A stretch of 64,000 nt of DNA from Collinsella sp. Lineage in GTDB: Bacteria; Actinomycetota; Coriobacteriia; Coriobacteriales; Coriobacteriaceae. Under the pieces are notes generated by a model. The model was not told where the DNA came from and searched no databases. It was given only the letters and a program-made list of their open reading frames with translations. This document shows positions 29,055 through 36,932 of the stretch, one piece after another; the stretch's first letter is position 1; each line of letters starts with the position of its first letter. A program made the translations under genes and the position numbers. The stretch is from the NCBI GenBank assembly GCA_019414245.1, contig DXMK01000008.1, positions 45,528-109,527 on the forward strand, given 5' to 3'.

Positions 29055-30158
29055 CTAGATGCGGACCGGCATGACCAGGTACAGGTAGTTGATCTTGTCG
29101 TAGGACTTGAAGATGCCCGCCTGCGAGTAGCTCTTGAGCTCCAGCGTGATCTCCTTCTCCTTGGACAGGGCATTGAGGCAGCCGAAGATGTAGTGGTAGT
29201 TGAAGGCGATGGTACCCGACTCGCCCTCGGCCTCGACATCGATCGTCTCCTGCGCAAGGTCCTGGTCATTGGAAATGGAGGACAGGCCCATCTGCCCGTT
29301 CTCGACATCGATCTCGAACTTGACGGCGGGGTTGGCGCTCGCGATAACGGCCACGCGCTTGAGGGCGGCGTTAAAGGCGGCGACGTCGATCTTGACGCTC
29401 GTCACGCACGAATCGGGGATGAGCTGCTTGTAGTTGGGGTACACGCCCTCGATGCGGCGCGACACGTAGGTGGTATTGCCGGCCTCAAAGACGACCTGGG
29501 TGTCGGTAGCCCCGATCATGATGGTCGCCTGGCTGGCCATGATGTTCAGTGCGTCGTTAAAGGCGTCGGCCGGAACGTTGAGTTCAAAGGAGCCCTCGAG
29601 GGTCGAGGTCTCGACCTGCGTATCGCACACGGCCAAACGGAAGGAATCGGTCGCCACTAGGCGCACGGTGTTGTTCTCGACTTTCATGTGCACACCGCCC
29701 AGGATGGGGCGGGCCTTGTCGGTCGAGGTGACGCGCCACACGCGGCCGACCATCTCGGACAAGATATCGGTCGGCAGTTCCACGGCGCTCTCGATGGCAT
29801 AGGCCGGAAACTCGGGGAAGTCATTGGCATCGAGCGTGTTCAGGCGGAACGAGCTCTTCTCGCAACCAATCAGCACCTGACGCTCGGACAGCTCAAAGGT
29901 GACCGGGGCATCGGGGAGGGTCTTGGTGATATTGGAGAGCATCTTACAGGGGATAACCATCTCGCCCTCTTCTTCGACATGCGCCGCGATGCGATGACGG
30001 ATCGAGATGGTGTAGTTAGAGGTCTGGAATTCCAAGATGCCGTCTTGCGCCTTAACGAGCACGCCCGACAGGATGGGAAGGGTGGATGCCGAAGCGACAC
30101 CCTTCATTACGACGCCGATGGCTTGTGTAAGCGAGCTCTGGCTGACGGTGAACTTCAT
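29055..30158 (-). CDS. dnaN: DNA polymerase III beta subunit (sliding clamp)
   Basis: 367 residues made of three repeats of the clamp fold; it starts MKFTVSQSSLTQAIGVVMKGV and ends INYLYLVMPVRI, the conserved C-terminal peptide near the protein-binding pocket (MPVRI). The ring-shaped dimer holds the polymerase on DNA. AAAGGT precedes the ATG. The upstream intergenic region is AT-rich and may be part of the origin. Confidence 0.95.
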   Translation of the reverse strand: MKFTVSQSSLTQAIGVVMKGVASASTLPILSGVLVKAQDGILEFQTSNYTISIRHRIAAHVEEEGEMVIPCKMLSNITKTLPDAPVTFELSERQVLIGCEKSSFRLNTLDANDFPEFPAYAIESAVELPTDILSEMVGRVWRVTSTDKARPILGGVHMKVENNTVRLVATDSFRLAVCDTQVETSTLEGSFELNVPADAFNDALNIMASQATIMIGATDTQVVFEAGNTTYVSRRIEGVYPNYKQLIPDSCVTSVKIDVAAFNAALKRVAVIASANPAVKFEIDVENGQMGLSSISNDQDLAQETIDVEAEGESGTIAFNYHYIFGCLNALSKEKEITLELKSYSQAGIFKSYDKINYLYLVMPVRI

Positions 30159-30396
30159 CTTTTAATACCTTTCTATAGATATAAATATCTTAATAATAGT
30201 AATAGCACTGACGAAACTGTTGATTACTCCCAAAGACGCAGGTCAGACCCAGAAAGAGAATCGACAGCAACCTGTGTGCAACGGGGGTGGTTTTCCACGT
30301 TCAAAACCTGCGCATAACTTTTCATCACCGCGGGTTGGGTTTTAGACACCTTATGCCCGTGGTTTCGACAAGTTTTCAACAGGTGTCTCTATTTCC
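30159..30396. other. dnaA-dnaN intergenic region, candidate origin half
   Basis: 238 bases with an AT-rich stretch next to dnaN (about 30163-30206) and DnaA-box-like 9-mers: TTTTCAACA (30373-30381), TGCGCATAA (30309-30317) and TTTTCCACG (30291-30299). A classic TTATCCACA is absent. The layout (boxes plus an AT-rich duplex-unwinding-like stretch between dnaA and dnaN) resembles one half of a bipartite origin such as that of Bacillus subtilis. Confidence 0.5.
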
Positions 30397-32121
30397 CTAC
30401 GAGCGCAGTGTAATTTTATCGCGCAGCGACTTGAGGTCTTCGGTGACGGTGCGGTCTTCCTGGATCATCTTCTGGACCTTTTTGTAGCTCGTGCTGACGG
30501 TCGAGTGGTTGCGGTTGCCAAATTCGGCGCCCACCGCCGTGGTCGTCATCTCGCACATCTCGATGGCCAGGTAGATAGCGATATGGCGTGCTTTGGCGAT
30601 ATTGGCGTTGCGACGCGGGCCGATGAGCTCCTCGTGCGTCACGCCGTACTGCTCTTCGATGACGGACTGAACCGTCTGGACGTTGATCTTTTTGGCCGAT
30701 GTGTCGAAGTACTGGCTGGCGATGGCGTCGATATCGTCAAAGGTGAGCTCCCCGCCCTCGCGCTCACGGTCGCCCGCCTCGCCGGCGCAGCGCTCGCAAA
30801 AGCTCTCGAGTTCGCGGATGTTGGTGCCCGAGACCTCGGCCATGTGTTTAAAGTGCTCGTCGGTCAGGTGTCCGCCGTCGCCCCCATAGGCCGCCAGCAG
30901 TGAGTCGTCGCCCGCCTCGGGAGCGGCGACGATGGTGTTCTCGTAATAGCGCTGCAAGATCTTGTATTTCATCTCGTAGCTGGGCTCTGCGACCAGGCAG
31001 AGCATTCCGGCGTTGAAGCGGCTGGTCAGACGCTCGTCCATGCTCAGGTCCTTGGGGGCGCGGTCTGCCGCGATGACGACCTTCTTGTTGTTGCGGATGA
31101 ACTCGTCCATGAGCTGGAAAAAGTAGTCCACACTCGCGCGCTTGCCGATGATGTTTTGGATGTCATCGATGATGAGCACGTCCACGCCGTGGTACGCCTG
31201 CATGATGGGGGCGTTGCTCTTCTTTTGACGGTCGAACTCGGTCATCAGGTCGTCCAGATATGCCTGGGAGTTGGCATACTTGACCTTAATCTCGGGCGAC
31301 TTCTCGGCGAGCTCGTTTTTGATGGCGAGCAGCAGATGGGTCTTGCCCAGCCCCGATTTGCCATAGATGAACAGGGATGTGCATGTGCCGCGCTCGTCCG
31401 CGAGGGCGGCAAACTTGAGTGCCGAGCGATAGGCATGGCTGTTCTCGGGGCCGTAGACAAAGTTCTCAAAGGTAAATTTTGAGTTCGCGGCGAGCGGGGC
31501 TCCATCCGTATTCTGCTCGGCCGGCACGGTCGGTGCTGGCATGGGTGAAGCGGGGGCCGCAGCTTGCGTGGATTTAGTCGGCGCTCCGCCCTTCATCTGG
31601 TTCATCATGCGACGAAAATCGTCGGCCGAGAGCGTGTTCTTGATTGCAATGCCCGAATCCGCGCCCGCCGCTGCGTCGTGAGCGATGGGCATGTGCGTGA
31701 CGGGTGCGTTCGTTGACGTCGCCGCCGCGCTCGTCAACGGTGCCATTGTTTCACGGGAAACATCGCTGTGCTGGTGCTCGATTGTCGGCACATCGCCTGC
31801 GGAGGCCGGCACCGCCGGGGAAGCGGCGGGAGCCGTGGCGGGCGCCGTGGCGGCAGCGGATTCCGTCGCGGCGCCTTGCGGTGCCACGATGTCGAGAGCA
31901 ATCGGTGCAAAGGCGATTTCTTCCAGATAGGCCTCAATAGTCGGCTGATGCTTTTTGAGCTGCGCGATGGCAAAGCGCGAGGGGGCCTCGATCGTGAGCG
32001 TATCTTCGGTCAGGCTTATGGCGCGCGATTGCCCCAGCATGTTGATGAGGCGTGCATCTTGGCCGTCGCGCTGGCAAAAGGCGATGGCATCCCCCAGGAT
32101 GATGCTTGCTTCCTCGTCCAC
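30397..32121 (-). CDS. dnaA: Chromosomal replication initiator DnaA
   Basis: 574 residues, long because of a Pro/Ala/Thr-rich linker (about 100-215) between N-terminal domain I and the AAA+ domain. Walker A is GKSGLGKTHLLLAI, Walker B VDVLIIDDIQNI, and the sensor region contains RLTSRFNAG. DNA-binding domain IV holds the helix-turn-helix and signature FGNRNHSTV in its last 90 residues. GTG start at 32121 with GGGAG upstream. A 1-mismatch parS site lies inside the linker-coding part. It follows the GHKL-ATPase gene by 15 bases. Confidence 0.95.
   Translation of the reverse strand: MDEEASIILGDAIAFCQRDGQDARLINMLGQSRAISLTEDTLTIEAPSRFAIAQLKKHQPTIEAYLEEIAFAPIALDIVAPQGAATESAAATAPATAPAASPAVPASAGDVPTIEHQHSDVSRETMAPLTSAAATSTNAPVTHMPIAHDAAAGADSGIAIKNTLSADDFRRMMNQMKGGAPTKSTQAAAPASPMPAPTVPAEQNTDGAPLAANSKFTFENFVYGPENSHAYRSALKFAALADERGTCTSLFIYGKSGLGKTHLLLAIKNELAEKSPEIKVKYANSQAYLDDLMTEFDRQKKSNAPIMQAYHGVDVLIIDDIQNIIGKRASVDYFFQLMDEFIRNNKKVVIAADRAPKDLSMDERLTSRFNAGMLCLVAEPSYEMKYKILQRYYENTIVAAPEAGDDSLLAAYGGDGGHLTDEHFKHMAEVSGTNIRELESFCERCAGEAGDREREGGELTFDDIDAIASQYFDTSAKKINVQTVQSVIEEQYGVTHEELIGPRRNANIAKARHIAIYLAIEMCEMTTTAVGAEFGNRNHSTVSTSYKKVQKMIQEDRTVTEDLKSLRDKITLRS
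31747..31762. promoter_or_regulatory. parS-like site inside dnaA
   Basis: TGTTTCACGGGAAACA, one mismatch from the perfect parS next to parA. It encodes the peptide VSRET in the variable linker, where the codons are not strongly constrained. Confidence 0.65.
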
Positions 32122-32136
32122 TGTCTCTCCCGTTCT

Positions 32137-33489
32137 TTAGCTCTGAGCTCGCACGCGAGCGGCGCCGAGTTCGGTCAGATGGTATTTCTGGCCATGCTTG
32201 ATGACCAAGCCGGCCTGCGCCAAGTCATTGAGCGTGCGTGACCAAGTGGGGGCCGAGTTTCCAAACGCCCTCGCAAGATCGGTTGCGCCGCACGCTTGAT
32301 TTTGCGCCAGATAGCCCAGCGCGGCGTTACCGCGATCGCTTACGAACACGTCCGGTTGCGGCTGTGCATACTGATTTACTGCATTAGGATACATCATTTG
32401 AGCTGCTGGTTGTTGAGAACTCTGCGTCGGCGGCATTTGCTGTTGAAAACTTTGAGGCCACTGTTGGTAAGGCTGCGGAGGCGTCTGCTGGGCCCAGGGG
32501 TTGTACTGCTGCTGCGGCATCTGCTGGTACGGCTGCTGATATCCCTGCTGGTACTGCTGCGGGAACTGCTGGCCATACCCCAGTGGCGGCATCTGCTGAT
32601 ATGGATATCCCTGTTGGTACGGCTGATAGCCCATTTGCTGGCCACCCGGCGCCCCCGCCGCCTGCCGCATTGCTGCTGCATCCTGATCAGCCAGCGGCAT
32701 GGCCTCTGGCATGTTTGGCGGCATCGACATAGATGCCGCCTGGGGTTCTTGTGTGGGAAGCATTCCGGGCTGCTGCATCTGTCCCACGGGGGGCTGCATC
32801 TGCTGCGTTGCCACGGGCTGCTGCGCAAAAGCTCCCGGCAGGGGATATGTGGGCTGCTCCGTCTCGGGCCGCACGGCAGCGCCGCGTCCGCCGGCACGCT
32901 CGATTTCCTGCACGCGTTTAGGGTTCAGGCTTACCGTAACCACGGTGCCGTTGCCCATGTTGTCCTCGATGGATACGGCACCGCCGGCGTTTTCCAAATA
33001 CTCCTGCACCATGGGAAATCCTGCTCCGGTTCCACGGATATAGCGCTTCATCTTGCTGTTTGCGCTGGTAACGCCAAAGTCGAAAGCACGTTCCTTGTCG
33101 TCGATGCCGGGTCCTTGGTCAGCAAAGCGGATGGTGTCTCCGCCGTCCAGAATCGAGATGATGGGCTCGGCAAAGTGTGCGTGGATAAAGTTTTCGACAA
33201 TCTCGCGGATGACCATGAGCGAGATATGGCCACCTTGTTCTTTCATGCACTGGTAGACGGTGTTGGTCGTCTCTTCCAAATACGTGCGGACATCTTGCGG
33301 ATCAATGACGATCACCCGCGGTGTCGACAGCATGTCGTCATAGACGGCGATGCGCGCGGCGTACATGGCTTTTGGCGCCTGCGTGGTCGTCTGCTCGCCT
33401 TCCGCACGCTCTTCGCGCACGCCGGTGATGTGCTCGTTGTCGGGTGCCGGGTTTCCGGAATCGACCATGGTGTAAAAGTCGTCAGACAT
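32137..33489 (-). CDS. GHKL ATPase with Gln/Pro-rich middle and winged-helix C-terminus, directly upstream of dnaA
   Basis: 450 residues in three parts. About 40-190 is a histidine-kinase-type ATP-binding fold: N box IREIVENFIHAHF, G1 FADQGPGID, G2 GTGAGFPMV, then GNGTVVTVSL. About 210-378 is a low-complexity stretch rich in Gln, Pro, Met and Tyr (repeats like QPYQQM, QQYQQGY), prion-like in composition. The last 70 residues (ALGYLAQNQACGATDLARAFGNSAPTWSRTLNDLAQAGLVIKHGQKYHLTE) form a winged helix. No phospho-acceptor His domain is present, so it is not a classical kinase. The gene lies at the origin and probably shares a transcript with dnaA, which suggests a link to replication control; that link is inference. 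Confidence 0.85.
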   Translation of the reverse strand: MSDDFYTMVDSGNPAPDNEHITGVREERAEGEQTTTQAPKAMYAARIAVYDDMLSTPRVIVIDPQDVRTYLEETTNTVYQCMKEQGGHISLMVIREIVENFIHAHFAEPIISILDGGDTIRFADQGPGIDDKERAFDFGVTSANSKMKRYIRGTGAGFPMVQEYLENAGGAVSIEDNMGNGTVVTVSLNPKRVQEIERAGGRGAAVRPETEQPTYPLPGAFAQQPVATQQMQPPVGQMQQPGMLPTQEPQAASMSMPPNMPEAMPLADQDAAAMRQAAGAPGGQQMGYQPYQQGYPYQQMPPLGYGQQFPQQYQQGYQQPYQQMPQQQYNPWAQQTPPQPYQQWPQSFQQQMPPTQSSQQPAAQMMYPNAVNQYAQPQPDVFVSDRGNAALGYLAQNQACGATDLARAFGNSAPTWSRTLNDLAQAGLVIKHGQKYHLTELGAARVRAQS

Positions 33490-33834
33490 GCCGCTCGCAA
33501 TCTTTCAAAAGGTTTCGAACAAATAGTAGCTCACCGTGCAACGTTTCTCATCTTTCGACAACTTTTCAAAACTTGTTGAAAACTTTGGAAAACGGGTGAA
33601 AAGTTCTCAACATTGCCAACATGACCTGTTGAAAACTCGATGAAATATCGTGAAAGGTTGCCATGAGGCGCAAATTTCGGTTGTGCTTATGGGGGAACCG
33701 TGTGAACTGCGCAACCTTTTACCTTTGATTTCTTGACATTTGAACATTGATTTCCCTACAATCTTCAAGCTCACGTGTCTATATCTGCGTCCGCGTCCCC
33801 GCGGACACTCGAAATGCAGCAGGAGGAACTTAAG
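33490..33834. other. Candidate oriC: strand-switch region with TGTTGAAAA-type boxes
   Basis: The leading-strand gene direction flips here. The region has TGTTGAAAA at 33574-33582 and 33627-33635, TTCTCAACA at 33604-33612 and TTTTCAAAA at 33563-33571, in about 75 bases. The same 9-mer occurs in the dnaA-dnaN gap (30373). No TTATCCACA box is present. I read these as a lineage-specific DnaA box. The right part holds the rpmH promoter. Confidence 0.6.
33733..33762 (+). promoter_or_regulatory. Promoter of rpmH-rnpA
   Basis: TTGACA (33733-33738) and TACAAT (33757-33762), 18-base spacer, about 70 bases before rpmH. Confidence 0.75.
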
Positions 33835-33969
33835 ATGAAGCGTACGTATCAGCCTAATAAGCGTAAGCGTGCCAAGACCCATGGCTTCCGTGCCCGTATG
33901 GCCACTAAGGGTGGTCGTGCCGTGCTCGCCCGTCGTCGCGCCAAGGGCCGCAAGCGTCTCACTGTCTAG
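33835..33969 (+). CDS. rpmH: Large-subunit ribosomal protein bL34
   Basis: 44 residues, MKRTYQPNKRKRAKTHGFRARM and GGRAVLARRRAKGRKRLTV, the invariant bL34 sequence. AGGAGG precedes the ATG at 33835; the frame is open further upstream without a better site. Its place beside rnpA and opposite dnaA is the ancestral origin arrangement. Confidence 0.97.
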   Translation: MKRTYQPNKRKRAKTHGFRARMATKGGRAVLARRRAKGRKRLTV

Positions 33970-33989
33970 CAGCGATACACACATCTCGC

Positions 33990-34328
33990 ATGAAGACTAT
34001 TAAGTCTCGGCAAGATTTCGAGCATGTGTTCAGTCAGGGGCGTCGTTTCAATCACCCTCTGATTCGAATGACCATATGTGAATCGGTTGGCGAAGGCGAC
34101 TCCGGAAGGGTCGCCTTCGTTGGTGCTAAGCGACTCGGTTGTGCCGTCGTGCGCAACCGATCTAAGCGTGTGATGCGCGAGGCCGCCCGCAGCTGCGGAT
34201 TTCCCGTTGCGGGTTATGACATCATCTTGTTTGCAACTCCCAAGACGAGGGTTTCCTCGCCGCAGGAGATGGACAAGGCGTTGCGTTCGCTTATGAAGCG
34301 CGCCGGCGTTGCCGGGGAGGAGCGATGA
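33990..34328 (+). CDS. rnpA: Ribonuclease P protein component
   Basis: 112 residues, basic, with the RNase P signature RVAFVGAKRLGCAVVRNRSKRVMREAAR. It assists RNase P RNA in trimming tRNA 5' ends. The RNA partner gene is not in the window. It overlaps yidD by 4 bases, so the two are translationally coupled. Confidence 0.95.
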   Translation: MKTIKSRQDFEHVFSQGRRFNHPLIRMTICESVGEGDSGRVAFVGAKRLGCAVVRNRSKRVMREAARSCGFPVAGYDIILFATPKTRVSSPQEMDKALRSLMKRAGVAGEER

Positions 34329-34549
34329 GCAATCACGTTTTGCGACGTGTTGCCATCGCTCCTATTCGCATATATCAACAGGTTATTTCGCCCTTATTGC
34401 CTGACGCCTGCATTTATTACCCAACGTGCTCGCAATACGCCATCCAGGCGATTGAGAAGCACGGTGTTTTGAGAGGCTGCTGGCTTGCCGTGAGGCGCAT
34501 CGCTCGCTGCAATCCCCTGCACGTCGGCGGTTATGACCCTGTGCCCTAG
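34325..34549 (+). CDS. yidD: Membrane protein insertion efficiency factor YidD
   Basis: 74 residues, IRIYQQVISPLLPDACIYYPTCSQYAIQAIEKHGVLRG and RIARCNPLHVGGYDPVP, matching YidD including its conserved Cys residues. It assists YidC in inserting inner-membrane proteins. Located between rnpA and yidC as in most bacteria. Confidence 0.95.
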   Translation: MSNHVLRRVAIAPIRIYQQVISPLLPDACIYYPTCSQYAIQAIEKHGVLRGCWLAVRRIARCNPLHVGGYDPVP

Positions 34550-34578
34550 CGGGCACTCGCTATCGGAGGAAAACTTAC

Positions 34579-35349
34579 ATGTGGGATTGGATCGTTAACA
34601 TCCTTTTCGAGCTGCTCAAGCTCATCCAGACCTTTGCGGTCGACTGGGGCCTGTCCATCATCATCCTGGTGGTCATCATCCGTCTGCTGCTGACGCCGCT
34701 TATGCTCAAGTCGACCAAGTCGACGGCTCGCATGCAGGTGCTGCAGCCCAAGATGCTCGAGATCCAGGAGCGCTATGCCGACGATCCCCAGCGTCAGGCC
34801 GAGGAGATGCAGAAGTTCTACAGCGAGAACAAGTTCAACCCCATGGCTGGCTGTCTGCCGCTGCTGATTCAGATGCCTATCCTGTTCGCCCTGTTTACAT
34901 TGCTGCGCAACCTGCCGCAGTACTTTAACAACGGCACGTTCTCGTTCTTCAACATCCTGCCCGACCTGACCACCACGCCGAGCGCTTCCTTTGCCGATGG
35001 CTTTATGGTTGCACTGCCTGCGCTGGTTTGCCTGATCCTGTTTGCCGTCCTGACCCTGATTCCGCAGCTCTATATGTCGCGCAACCAGACCGGCCAGCAG
35101 GCTCAGAGCATGCGTATGATGGCCGTTGTCATGACGGTCATGATGCTTTGGATGGGCTGGAGCCTTCCCGTTGGTGTTCTGCTGTACTACGACGTCTCGT
35201 CTGCTTGGCAGGTTATCCAGCAGATTTTTGTGACGCAGAAGGTCATCGACAAGGCGAAGGCCGATGAGGAGGAGCGTCTTAAGAACGCTCCGCTGCAGGT
35301 TGAGGTCACTCGTCGCGAGAAGAAGCCGCGCCCGCACAAGAAGAAGTAG
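34579..35349 (+). CDS. yidC: Membrane protein insertase YidC/Oxa1
   Basis: 256 residues with about five transmembrane segments, starting WDWIVNILFELLKLIQTFAV. The hydrophilic Arg in IIRLLLTPLMLKSTKST lies in the conserved groove, and NPMAGCLPLLIQMPILFALF is the family signature. It lacks the large periplasmic domain of Gram-negative forms and has a basic C-terminal tail (KKPRPHKKK) that can touch the ribosome. It has no lipobox, so it is not the lipoprotein-type YidC of many Firmicutes. Confidence 0.94.
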   Translation: MWDWIVNILFELLKLIQTFAVDWGLSIIILVVIIRLLLTPLMLKSTKSTARMQVLQPKMLEIQERYADDPQRQAEEMQKFYSENKFNPMAGCLPLLIQMPILFALFTLLRNLPQYFNNGTFSFFNILPDLTTTPSASFADGFMVALPALVCLILFAVLTLIPQLYMSRNQTGQQAQSMRMMAVVMTVMMLWMGWSLPVGVLLYYDVSSAWQVIQQIFVTQKVIDKAKADEEERLKNAPLQVEVTRREKKPRPHKKK

Positions 35350-35393
35350 TGGGATATCAATCTTATTTAGGTACCTAACTTTTGGAGTACGTT

Positions 35394-35963
35394 ATGTCTG
35401 AAGAGATCATCGAGGATATGCTTGAGGAGGTTGCCCCGCAGGTCGCGGGCGATTATCCCGAGATTGCACAGCGCTACAAGGCTGGTGAAGAGCTGACCGA
35501 TGAGGAGCTCGACACCATTGCCGATGTTGCTATTTCCATCCTGCGTTCCATCCTTTCGCACTTCGATGCCGCCAACTCTCCTATCGATGAGTATGAGGGC
35601 GACGAAGGTGAGCTGATTTTGGATGTAACGGCTCCCGACCTTGCTGTTCTCATTGGCCGTCATGGTCGCACCCTTGATGCCCTTCAGGTTATGTTCTCTT
35701 TGCTGGTGAGCCGCAAACTTGGCTTTAGGTATCCGGTTGTAGTGGACGTCGAGGGATACAAGAGCCGCCGTCAGGACAAGGTTGCCTCCATGGCTCAGTC
35801 TGCTGCCGAGCGTGCCATTCGCACTCATAAGAGTGTTTCGCTTCCGCCCATGAATGCCTACGAGCGTCGACTGGTTCACATTGCACTTCGTGGCAATGAT
35901 GCCGTCGATACTCATTCTGAGGGTTCTGACCCTGATCGCCATGTGGTGATTGTTGCTCGATAA
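35394..35963 (+). CDS. khpB: KH and R3H domain RNA-binding protein (Jag/KhpB family)
   Basis: 189 residues from the ATG at 35394, with GGAG upstream. An acidic helical N-terminus (about 1-60) replaces the usual Jag N-domain. A KH domain follows (LILDVTAPDLAVLIGRHGRTLDALQVMFS, with the GxxG loop GRHG), then an R3H domain with MNAYERRLVHIALRG. KhpB binds RNA and helps set cell elongation in other Gram-positives. A terminator lies just downstream. Confidence 0.88.
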   Translation: MSEEIIEDMLEEVAPQVAGDYPEIAQRYKAGEELTDEELDTIADVAISILRSILSHFDAANSPIDEYEGDEGELILDVTAPDLAVLIGRHGRTLDALQVMFSLLVSRKLGFRYPVVVDVEGYKSRRQDKVASMAQSAAERAIRTHKSVSLPPMNAYERRLVHIALRGNDAVDTHSEGSDPDRHVVIVAR

Positions 35964-35983
35964 TCTACTCGAGTTTATGCTAA

Positions 35984-36014
35984 GGGGACGTGGTTTCCAC
36001 GTCCCCTTTTTTTT
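35984..36014 (+). terminator. Terminator after khpB
   Basis: 10-bp stem GGGGACGTGG / CCACGTCCCC with a 3-base loop and eight T, a textbook intrinsic terminator. Confidence 0.95.
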
Positions 36015-36060
36015 GTCAAAAGTTCTCGATACGCTGATTTTTGTCAGAAAGGAGCTTTCG

Positions 36061-36798
36061 TTGTTAGTACTTACTGATCAGCAAGCTGACGAGATGTTGA
36101 GTCGTCTAGCTTTCTATTGCAAAGAGTATTCCTTGAGCGTAACTGATGTTGAGCTGAGGAAATGTATTCAGCATTTGGATTTGGTTCTAGAAACAAATAA
36201 GACAACCAATCTCACCCGTATTCTTAACGTAGAAGATGCTGCAGTACTTCATATCCTCGACTCACTTGTTTTGCTCCCCTATATCAACAAGGCTCCTGAG
36301 GGAGCTTTGCTCGATATGGGAACAGGTGCGGGCTTCCCTGGTATTCCATTAACAATAACCACGCATCGTAAAGCTACTTATATTGACTCTGTTGGCAAGA
36401 AGGTTGATGCGGTAAATTCCTTTGTCCATGCTCTTGGATTGAAACATGCCCATGCGGTTCATGATCGTCTTGAAGAATATGCTCGGAGCCATAAGAAGCA
36501 GTTCTCTGTTGTAACCGCCCGCGCACTGGCCCCTCTACCGATTCTTGTTGAGTATGCGGCTCCGTATCTGAAGGATGGAGGGCTATTTGTTATAACCAAG
36601 GGCAATCCTTCGGATGAGGAGCTTGCTTCCGGCATGTCAGCAGCTAAGATTTGCGGCTTCACTTTGCTTCTGAATGACACAATTGATTTGCCTGAAGGCT
36701 TGGGTCACAGGGAGTTCATTGTTCTTAAGAAGAGTCATCCAGCATCCGTTTCATTGCCTCGTGCAAATGGCGTGGCAAAGAAGAATCCGCTTGCCTAG
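36061..36798 (+). CDS. rsmG: 16S rRNA (guanine-N7)-methyltransferase RsmG
   Basis: 245 residues from a TTG at 36061 with AAAGGAG upstream; the frame is open further upstream, but that part lies within the khpB end and the terminator. The SAM-binding motif is LLDMGTGAGFPGIPLTI, and the order TRILNVEDAAVLHILDSL fits the family. It methylates G527 of 16S rRNA; loss often gives streptomycin resistance. Codon use is slightly more AT-rich than in flanking genes. Confidence 0.93.
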   Translation: MLVLTDQQADEMLSRLAFYCKEYSLSVTDVELRKCIQHLDLVLETNKTTNLTRILNVEDAAVLHILDSLVLLPYINKAPEGALLDMGTGAGFPGIPLTITTHRKATYIDSVGKKVDAVNSFVHALGLKHAHAVHDRLEEYARSHKKQFSVVTARALAPLPILVEYAAPYLKDGGLFVITKGNPSDEELASGMSAAKICGFTLLLNDTIDLPEGLGHREFIVLKKSHPASVSLPRANGVAKKNPLA

Positions 36799-36799
36799 A

Positions 36800-36815
36800 T
36801 GTTTCACGTGAAACA
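36800..36815. promoter_or_regulatory. parS site 1
   Basis: Perfect TGTTTCACGTGAAACA, the ParB-binding centromere site. First of three within 94 bases upstream of parA. Confidence 0.97.
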
Positions 36816-36838
36816 TAATGGATACTAACAACTTGCAG

Positions 36839-36854
36839 TGTTTCACGTGAAACA
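36839..36854. promoter_or_regulatory. parS site 2
   Basis: Perfect TGTTTCACGTGAAACA. Confidence 0.97.
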
Positions 36855-36877
36855 TGGCGGTTGATATCGATTCGGAA

Positions 36878-36893
36878 TGTTTCACGTGAAACA
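36878..36893. promoter_or_regulatory. parS site 3
   Basis: Perfect TGTTTCACGTGAAACA. Equal 39-base spacing between the three sites (36800, 36839, 36878) places them at regular helical phases. Confidence 0.97.
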
Positions 36894-36932
36894 TCCTCCG
36901 TTTGACAGCTTTAATACACACCAGGAGGGACC

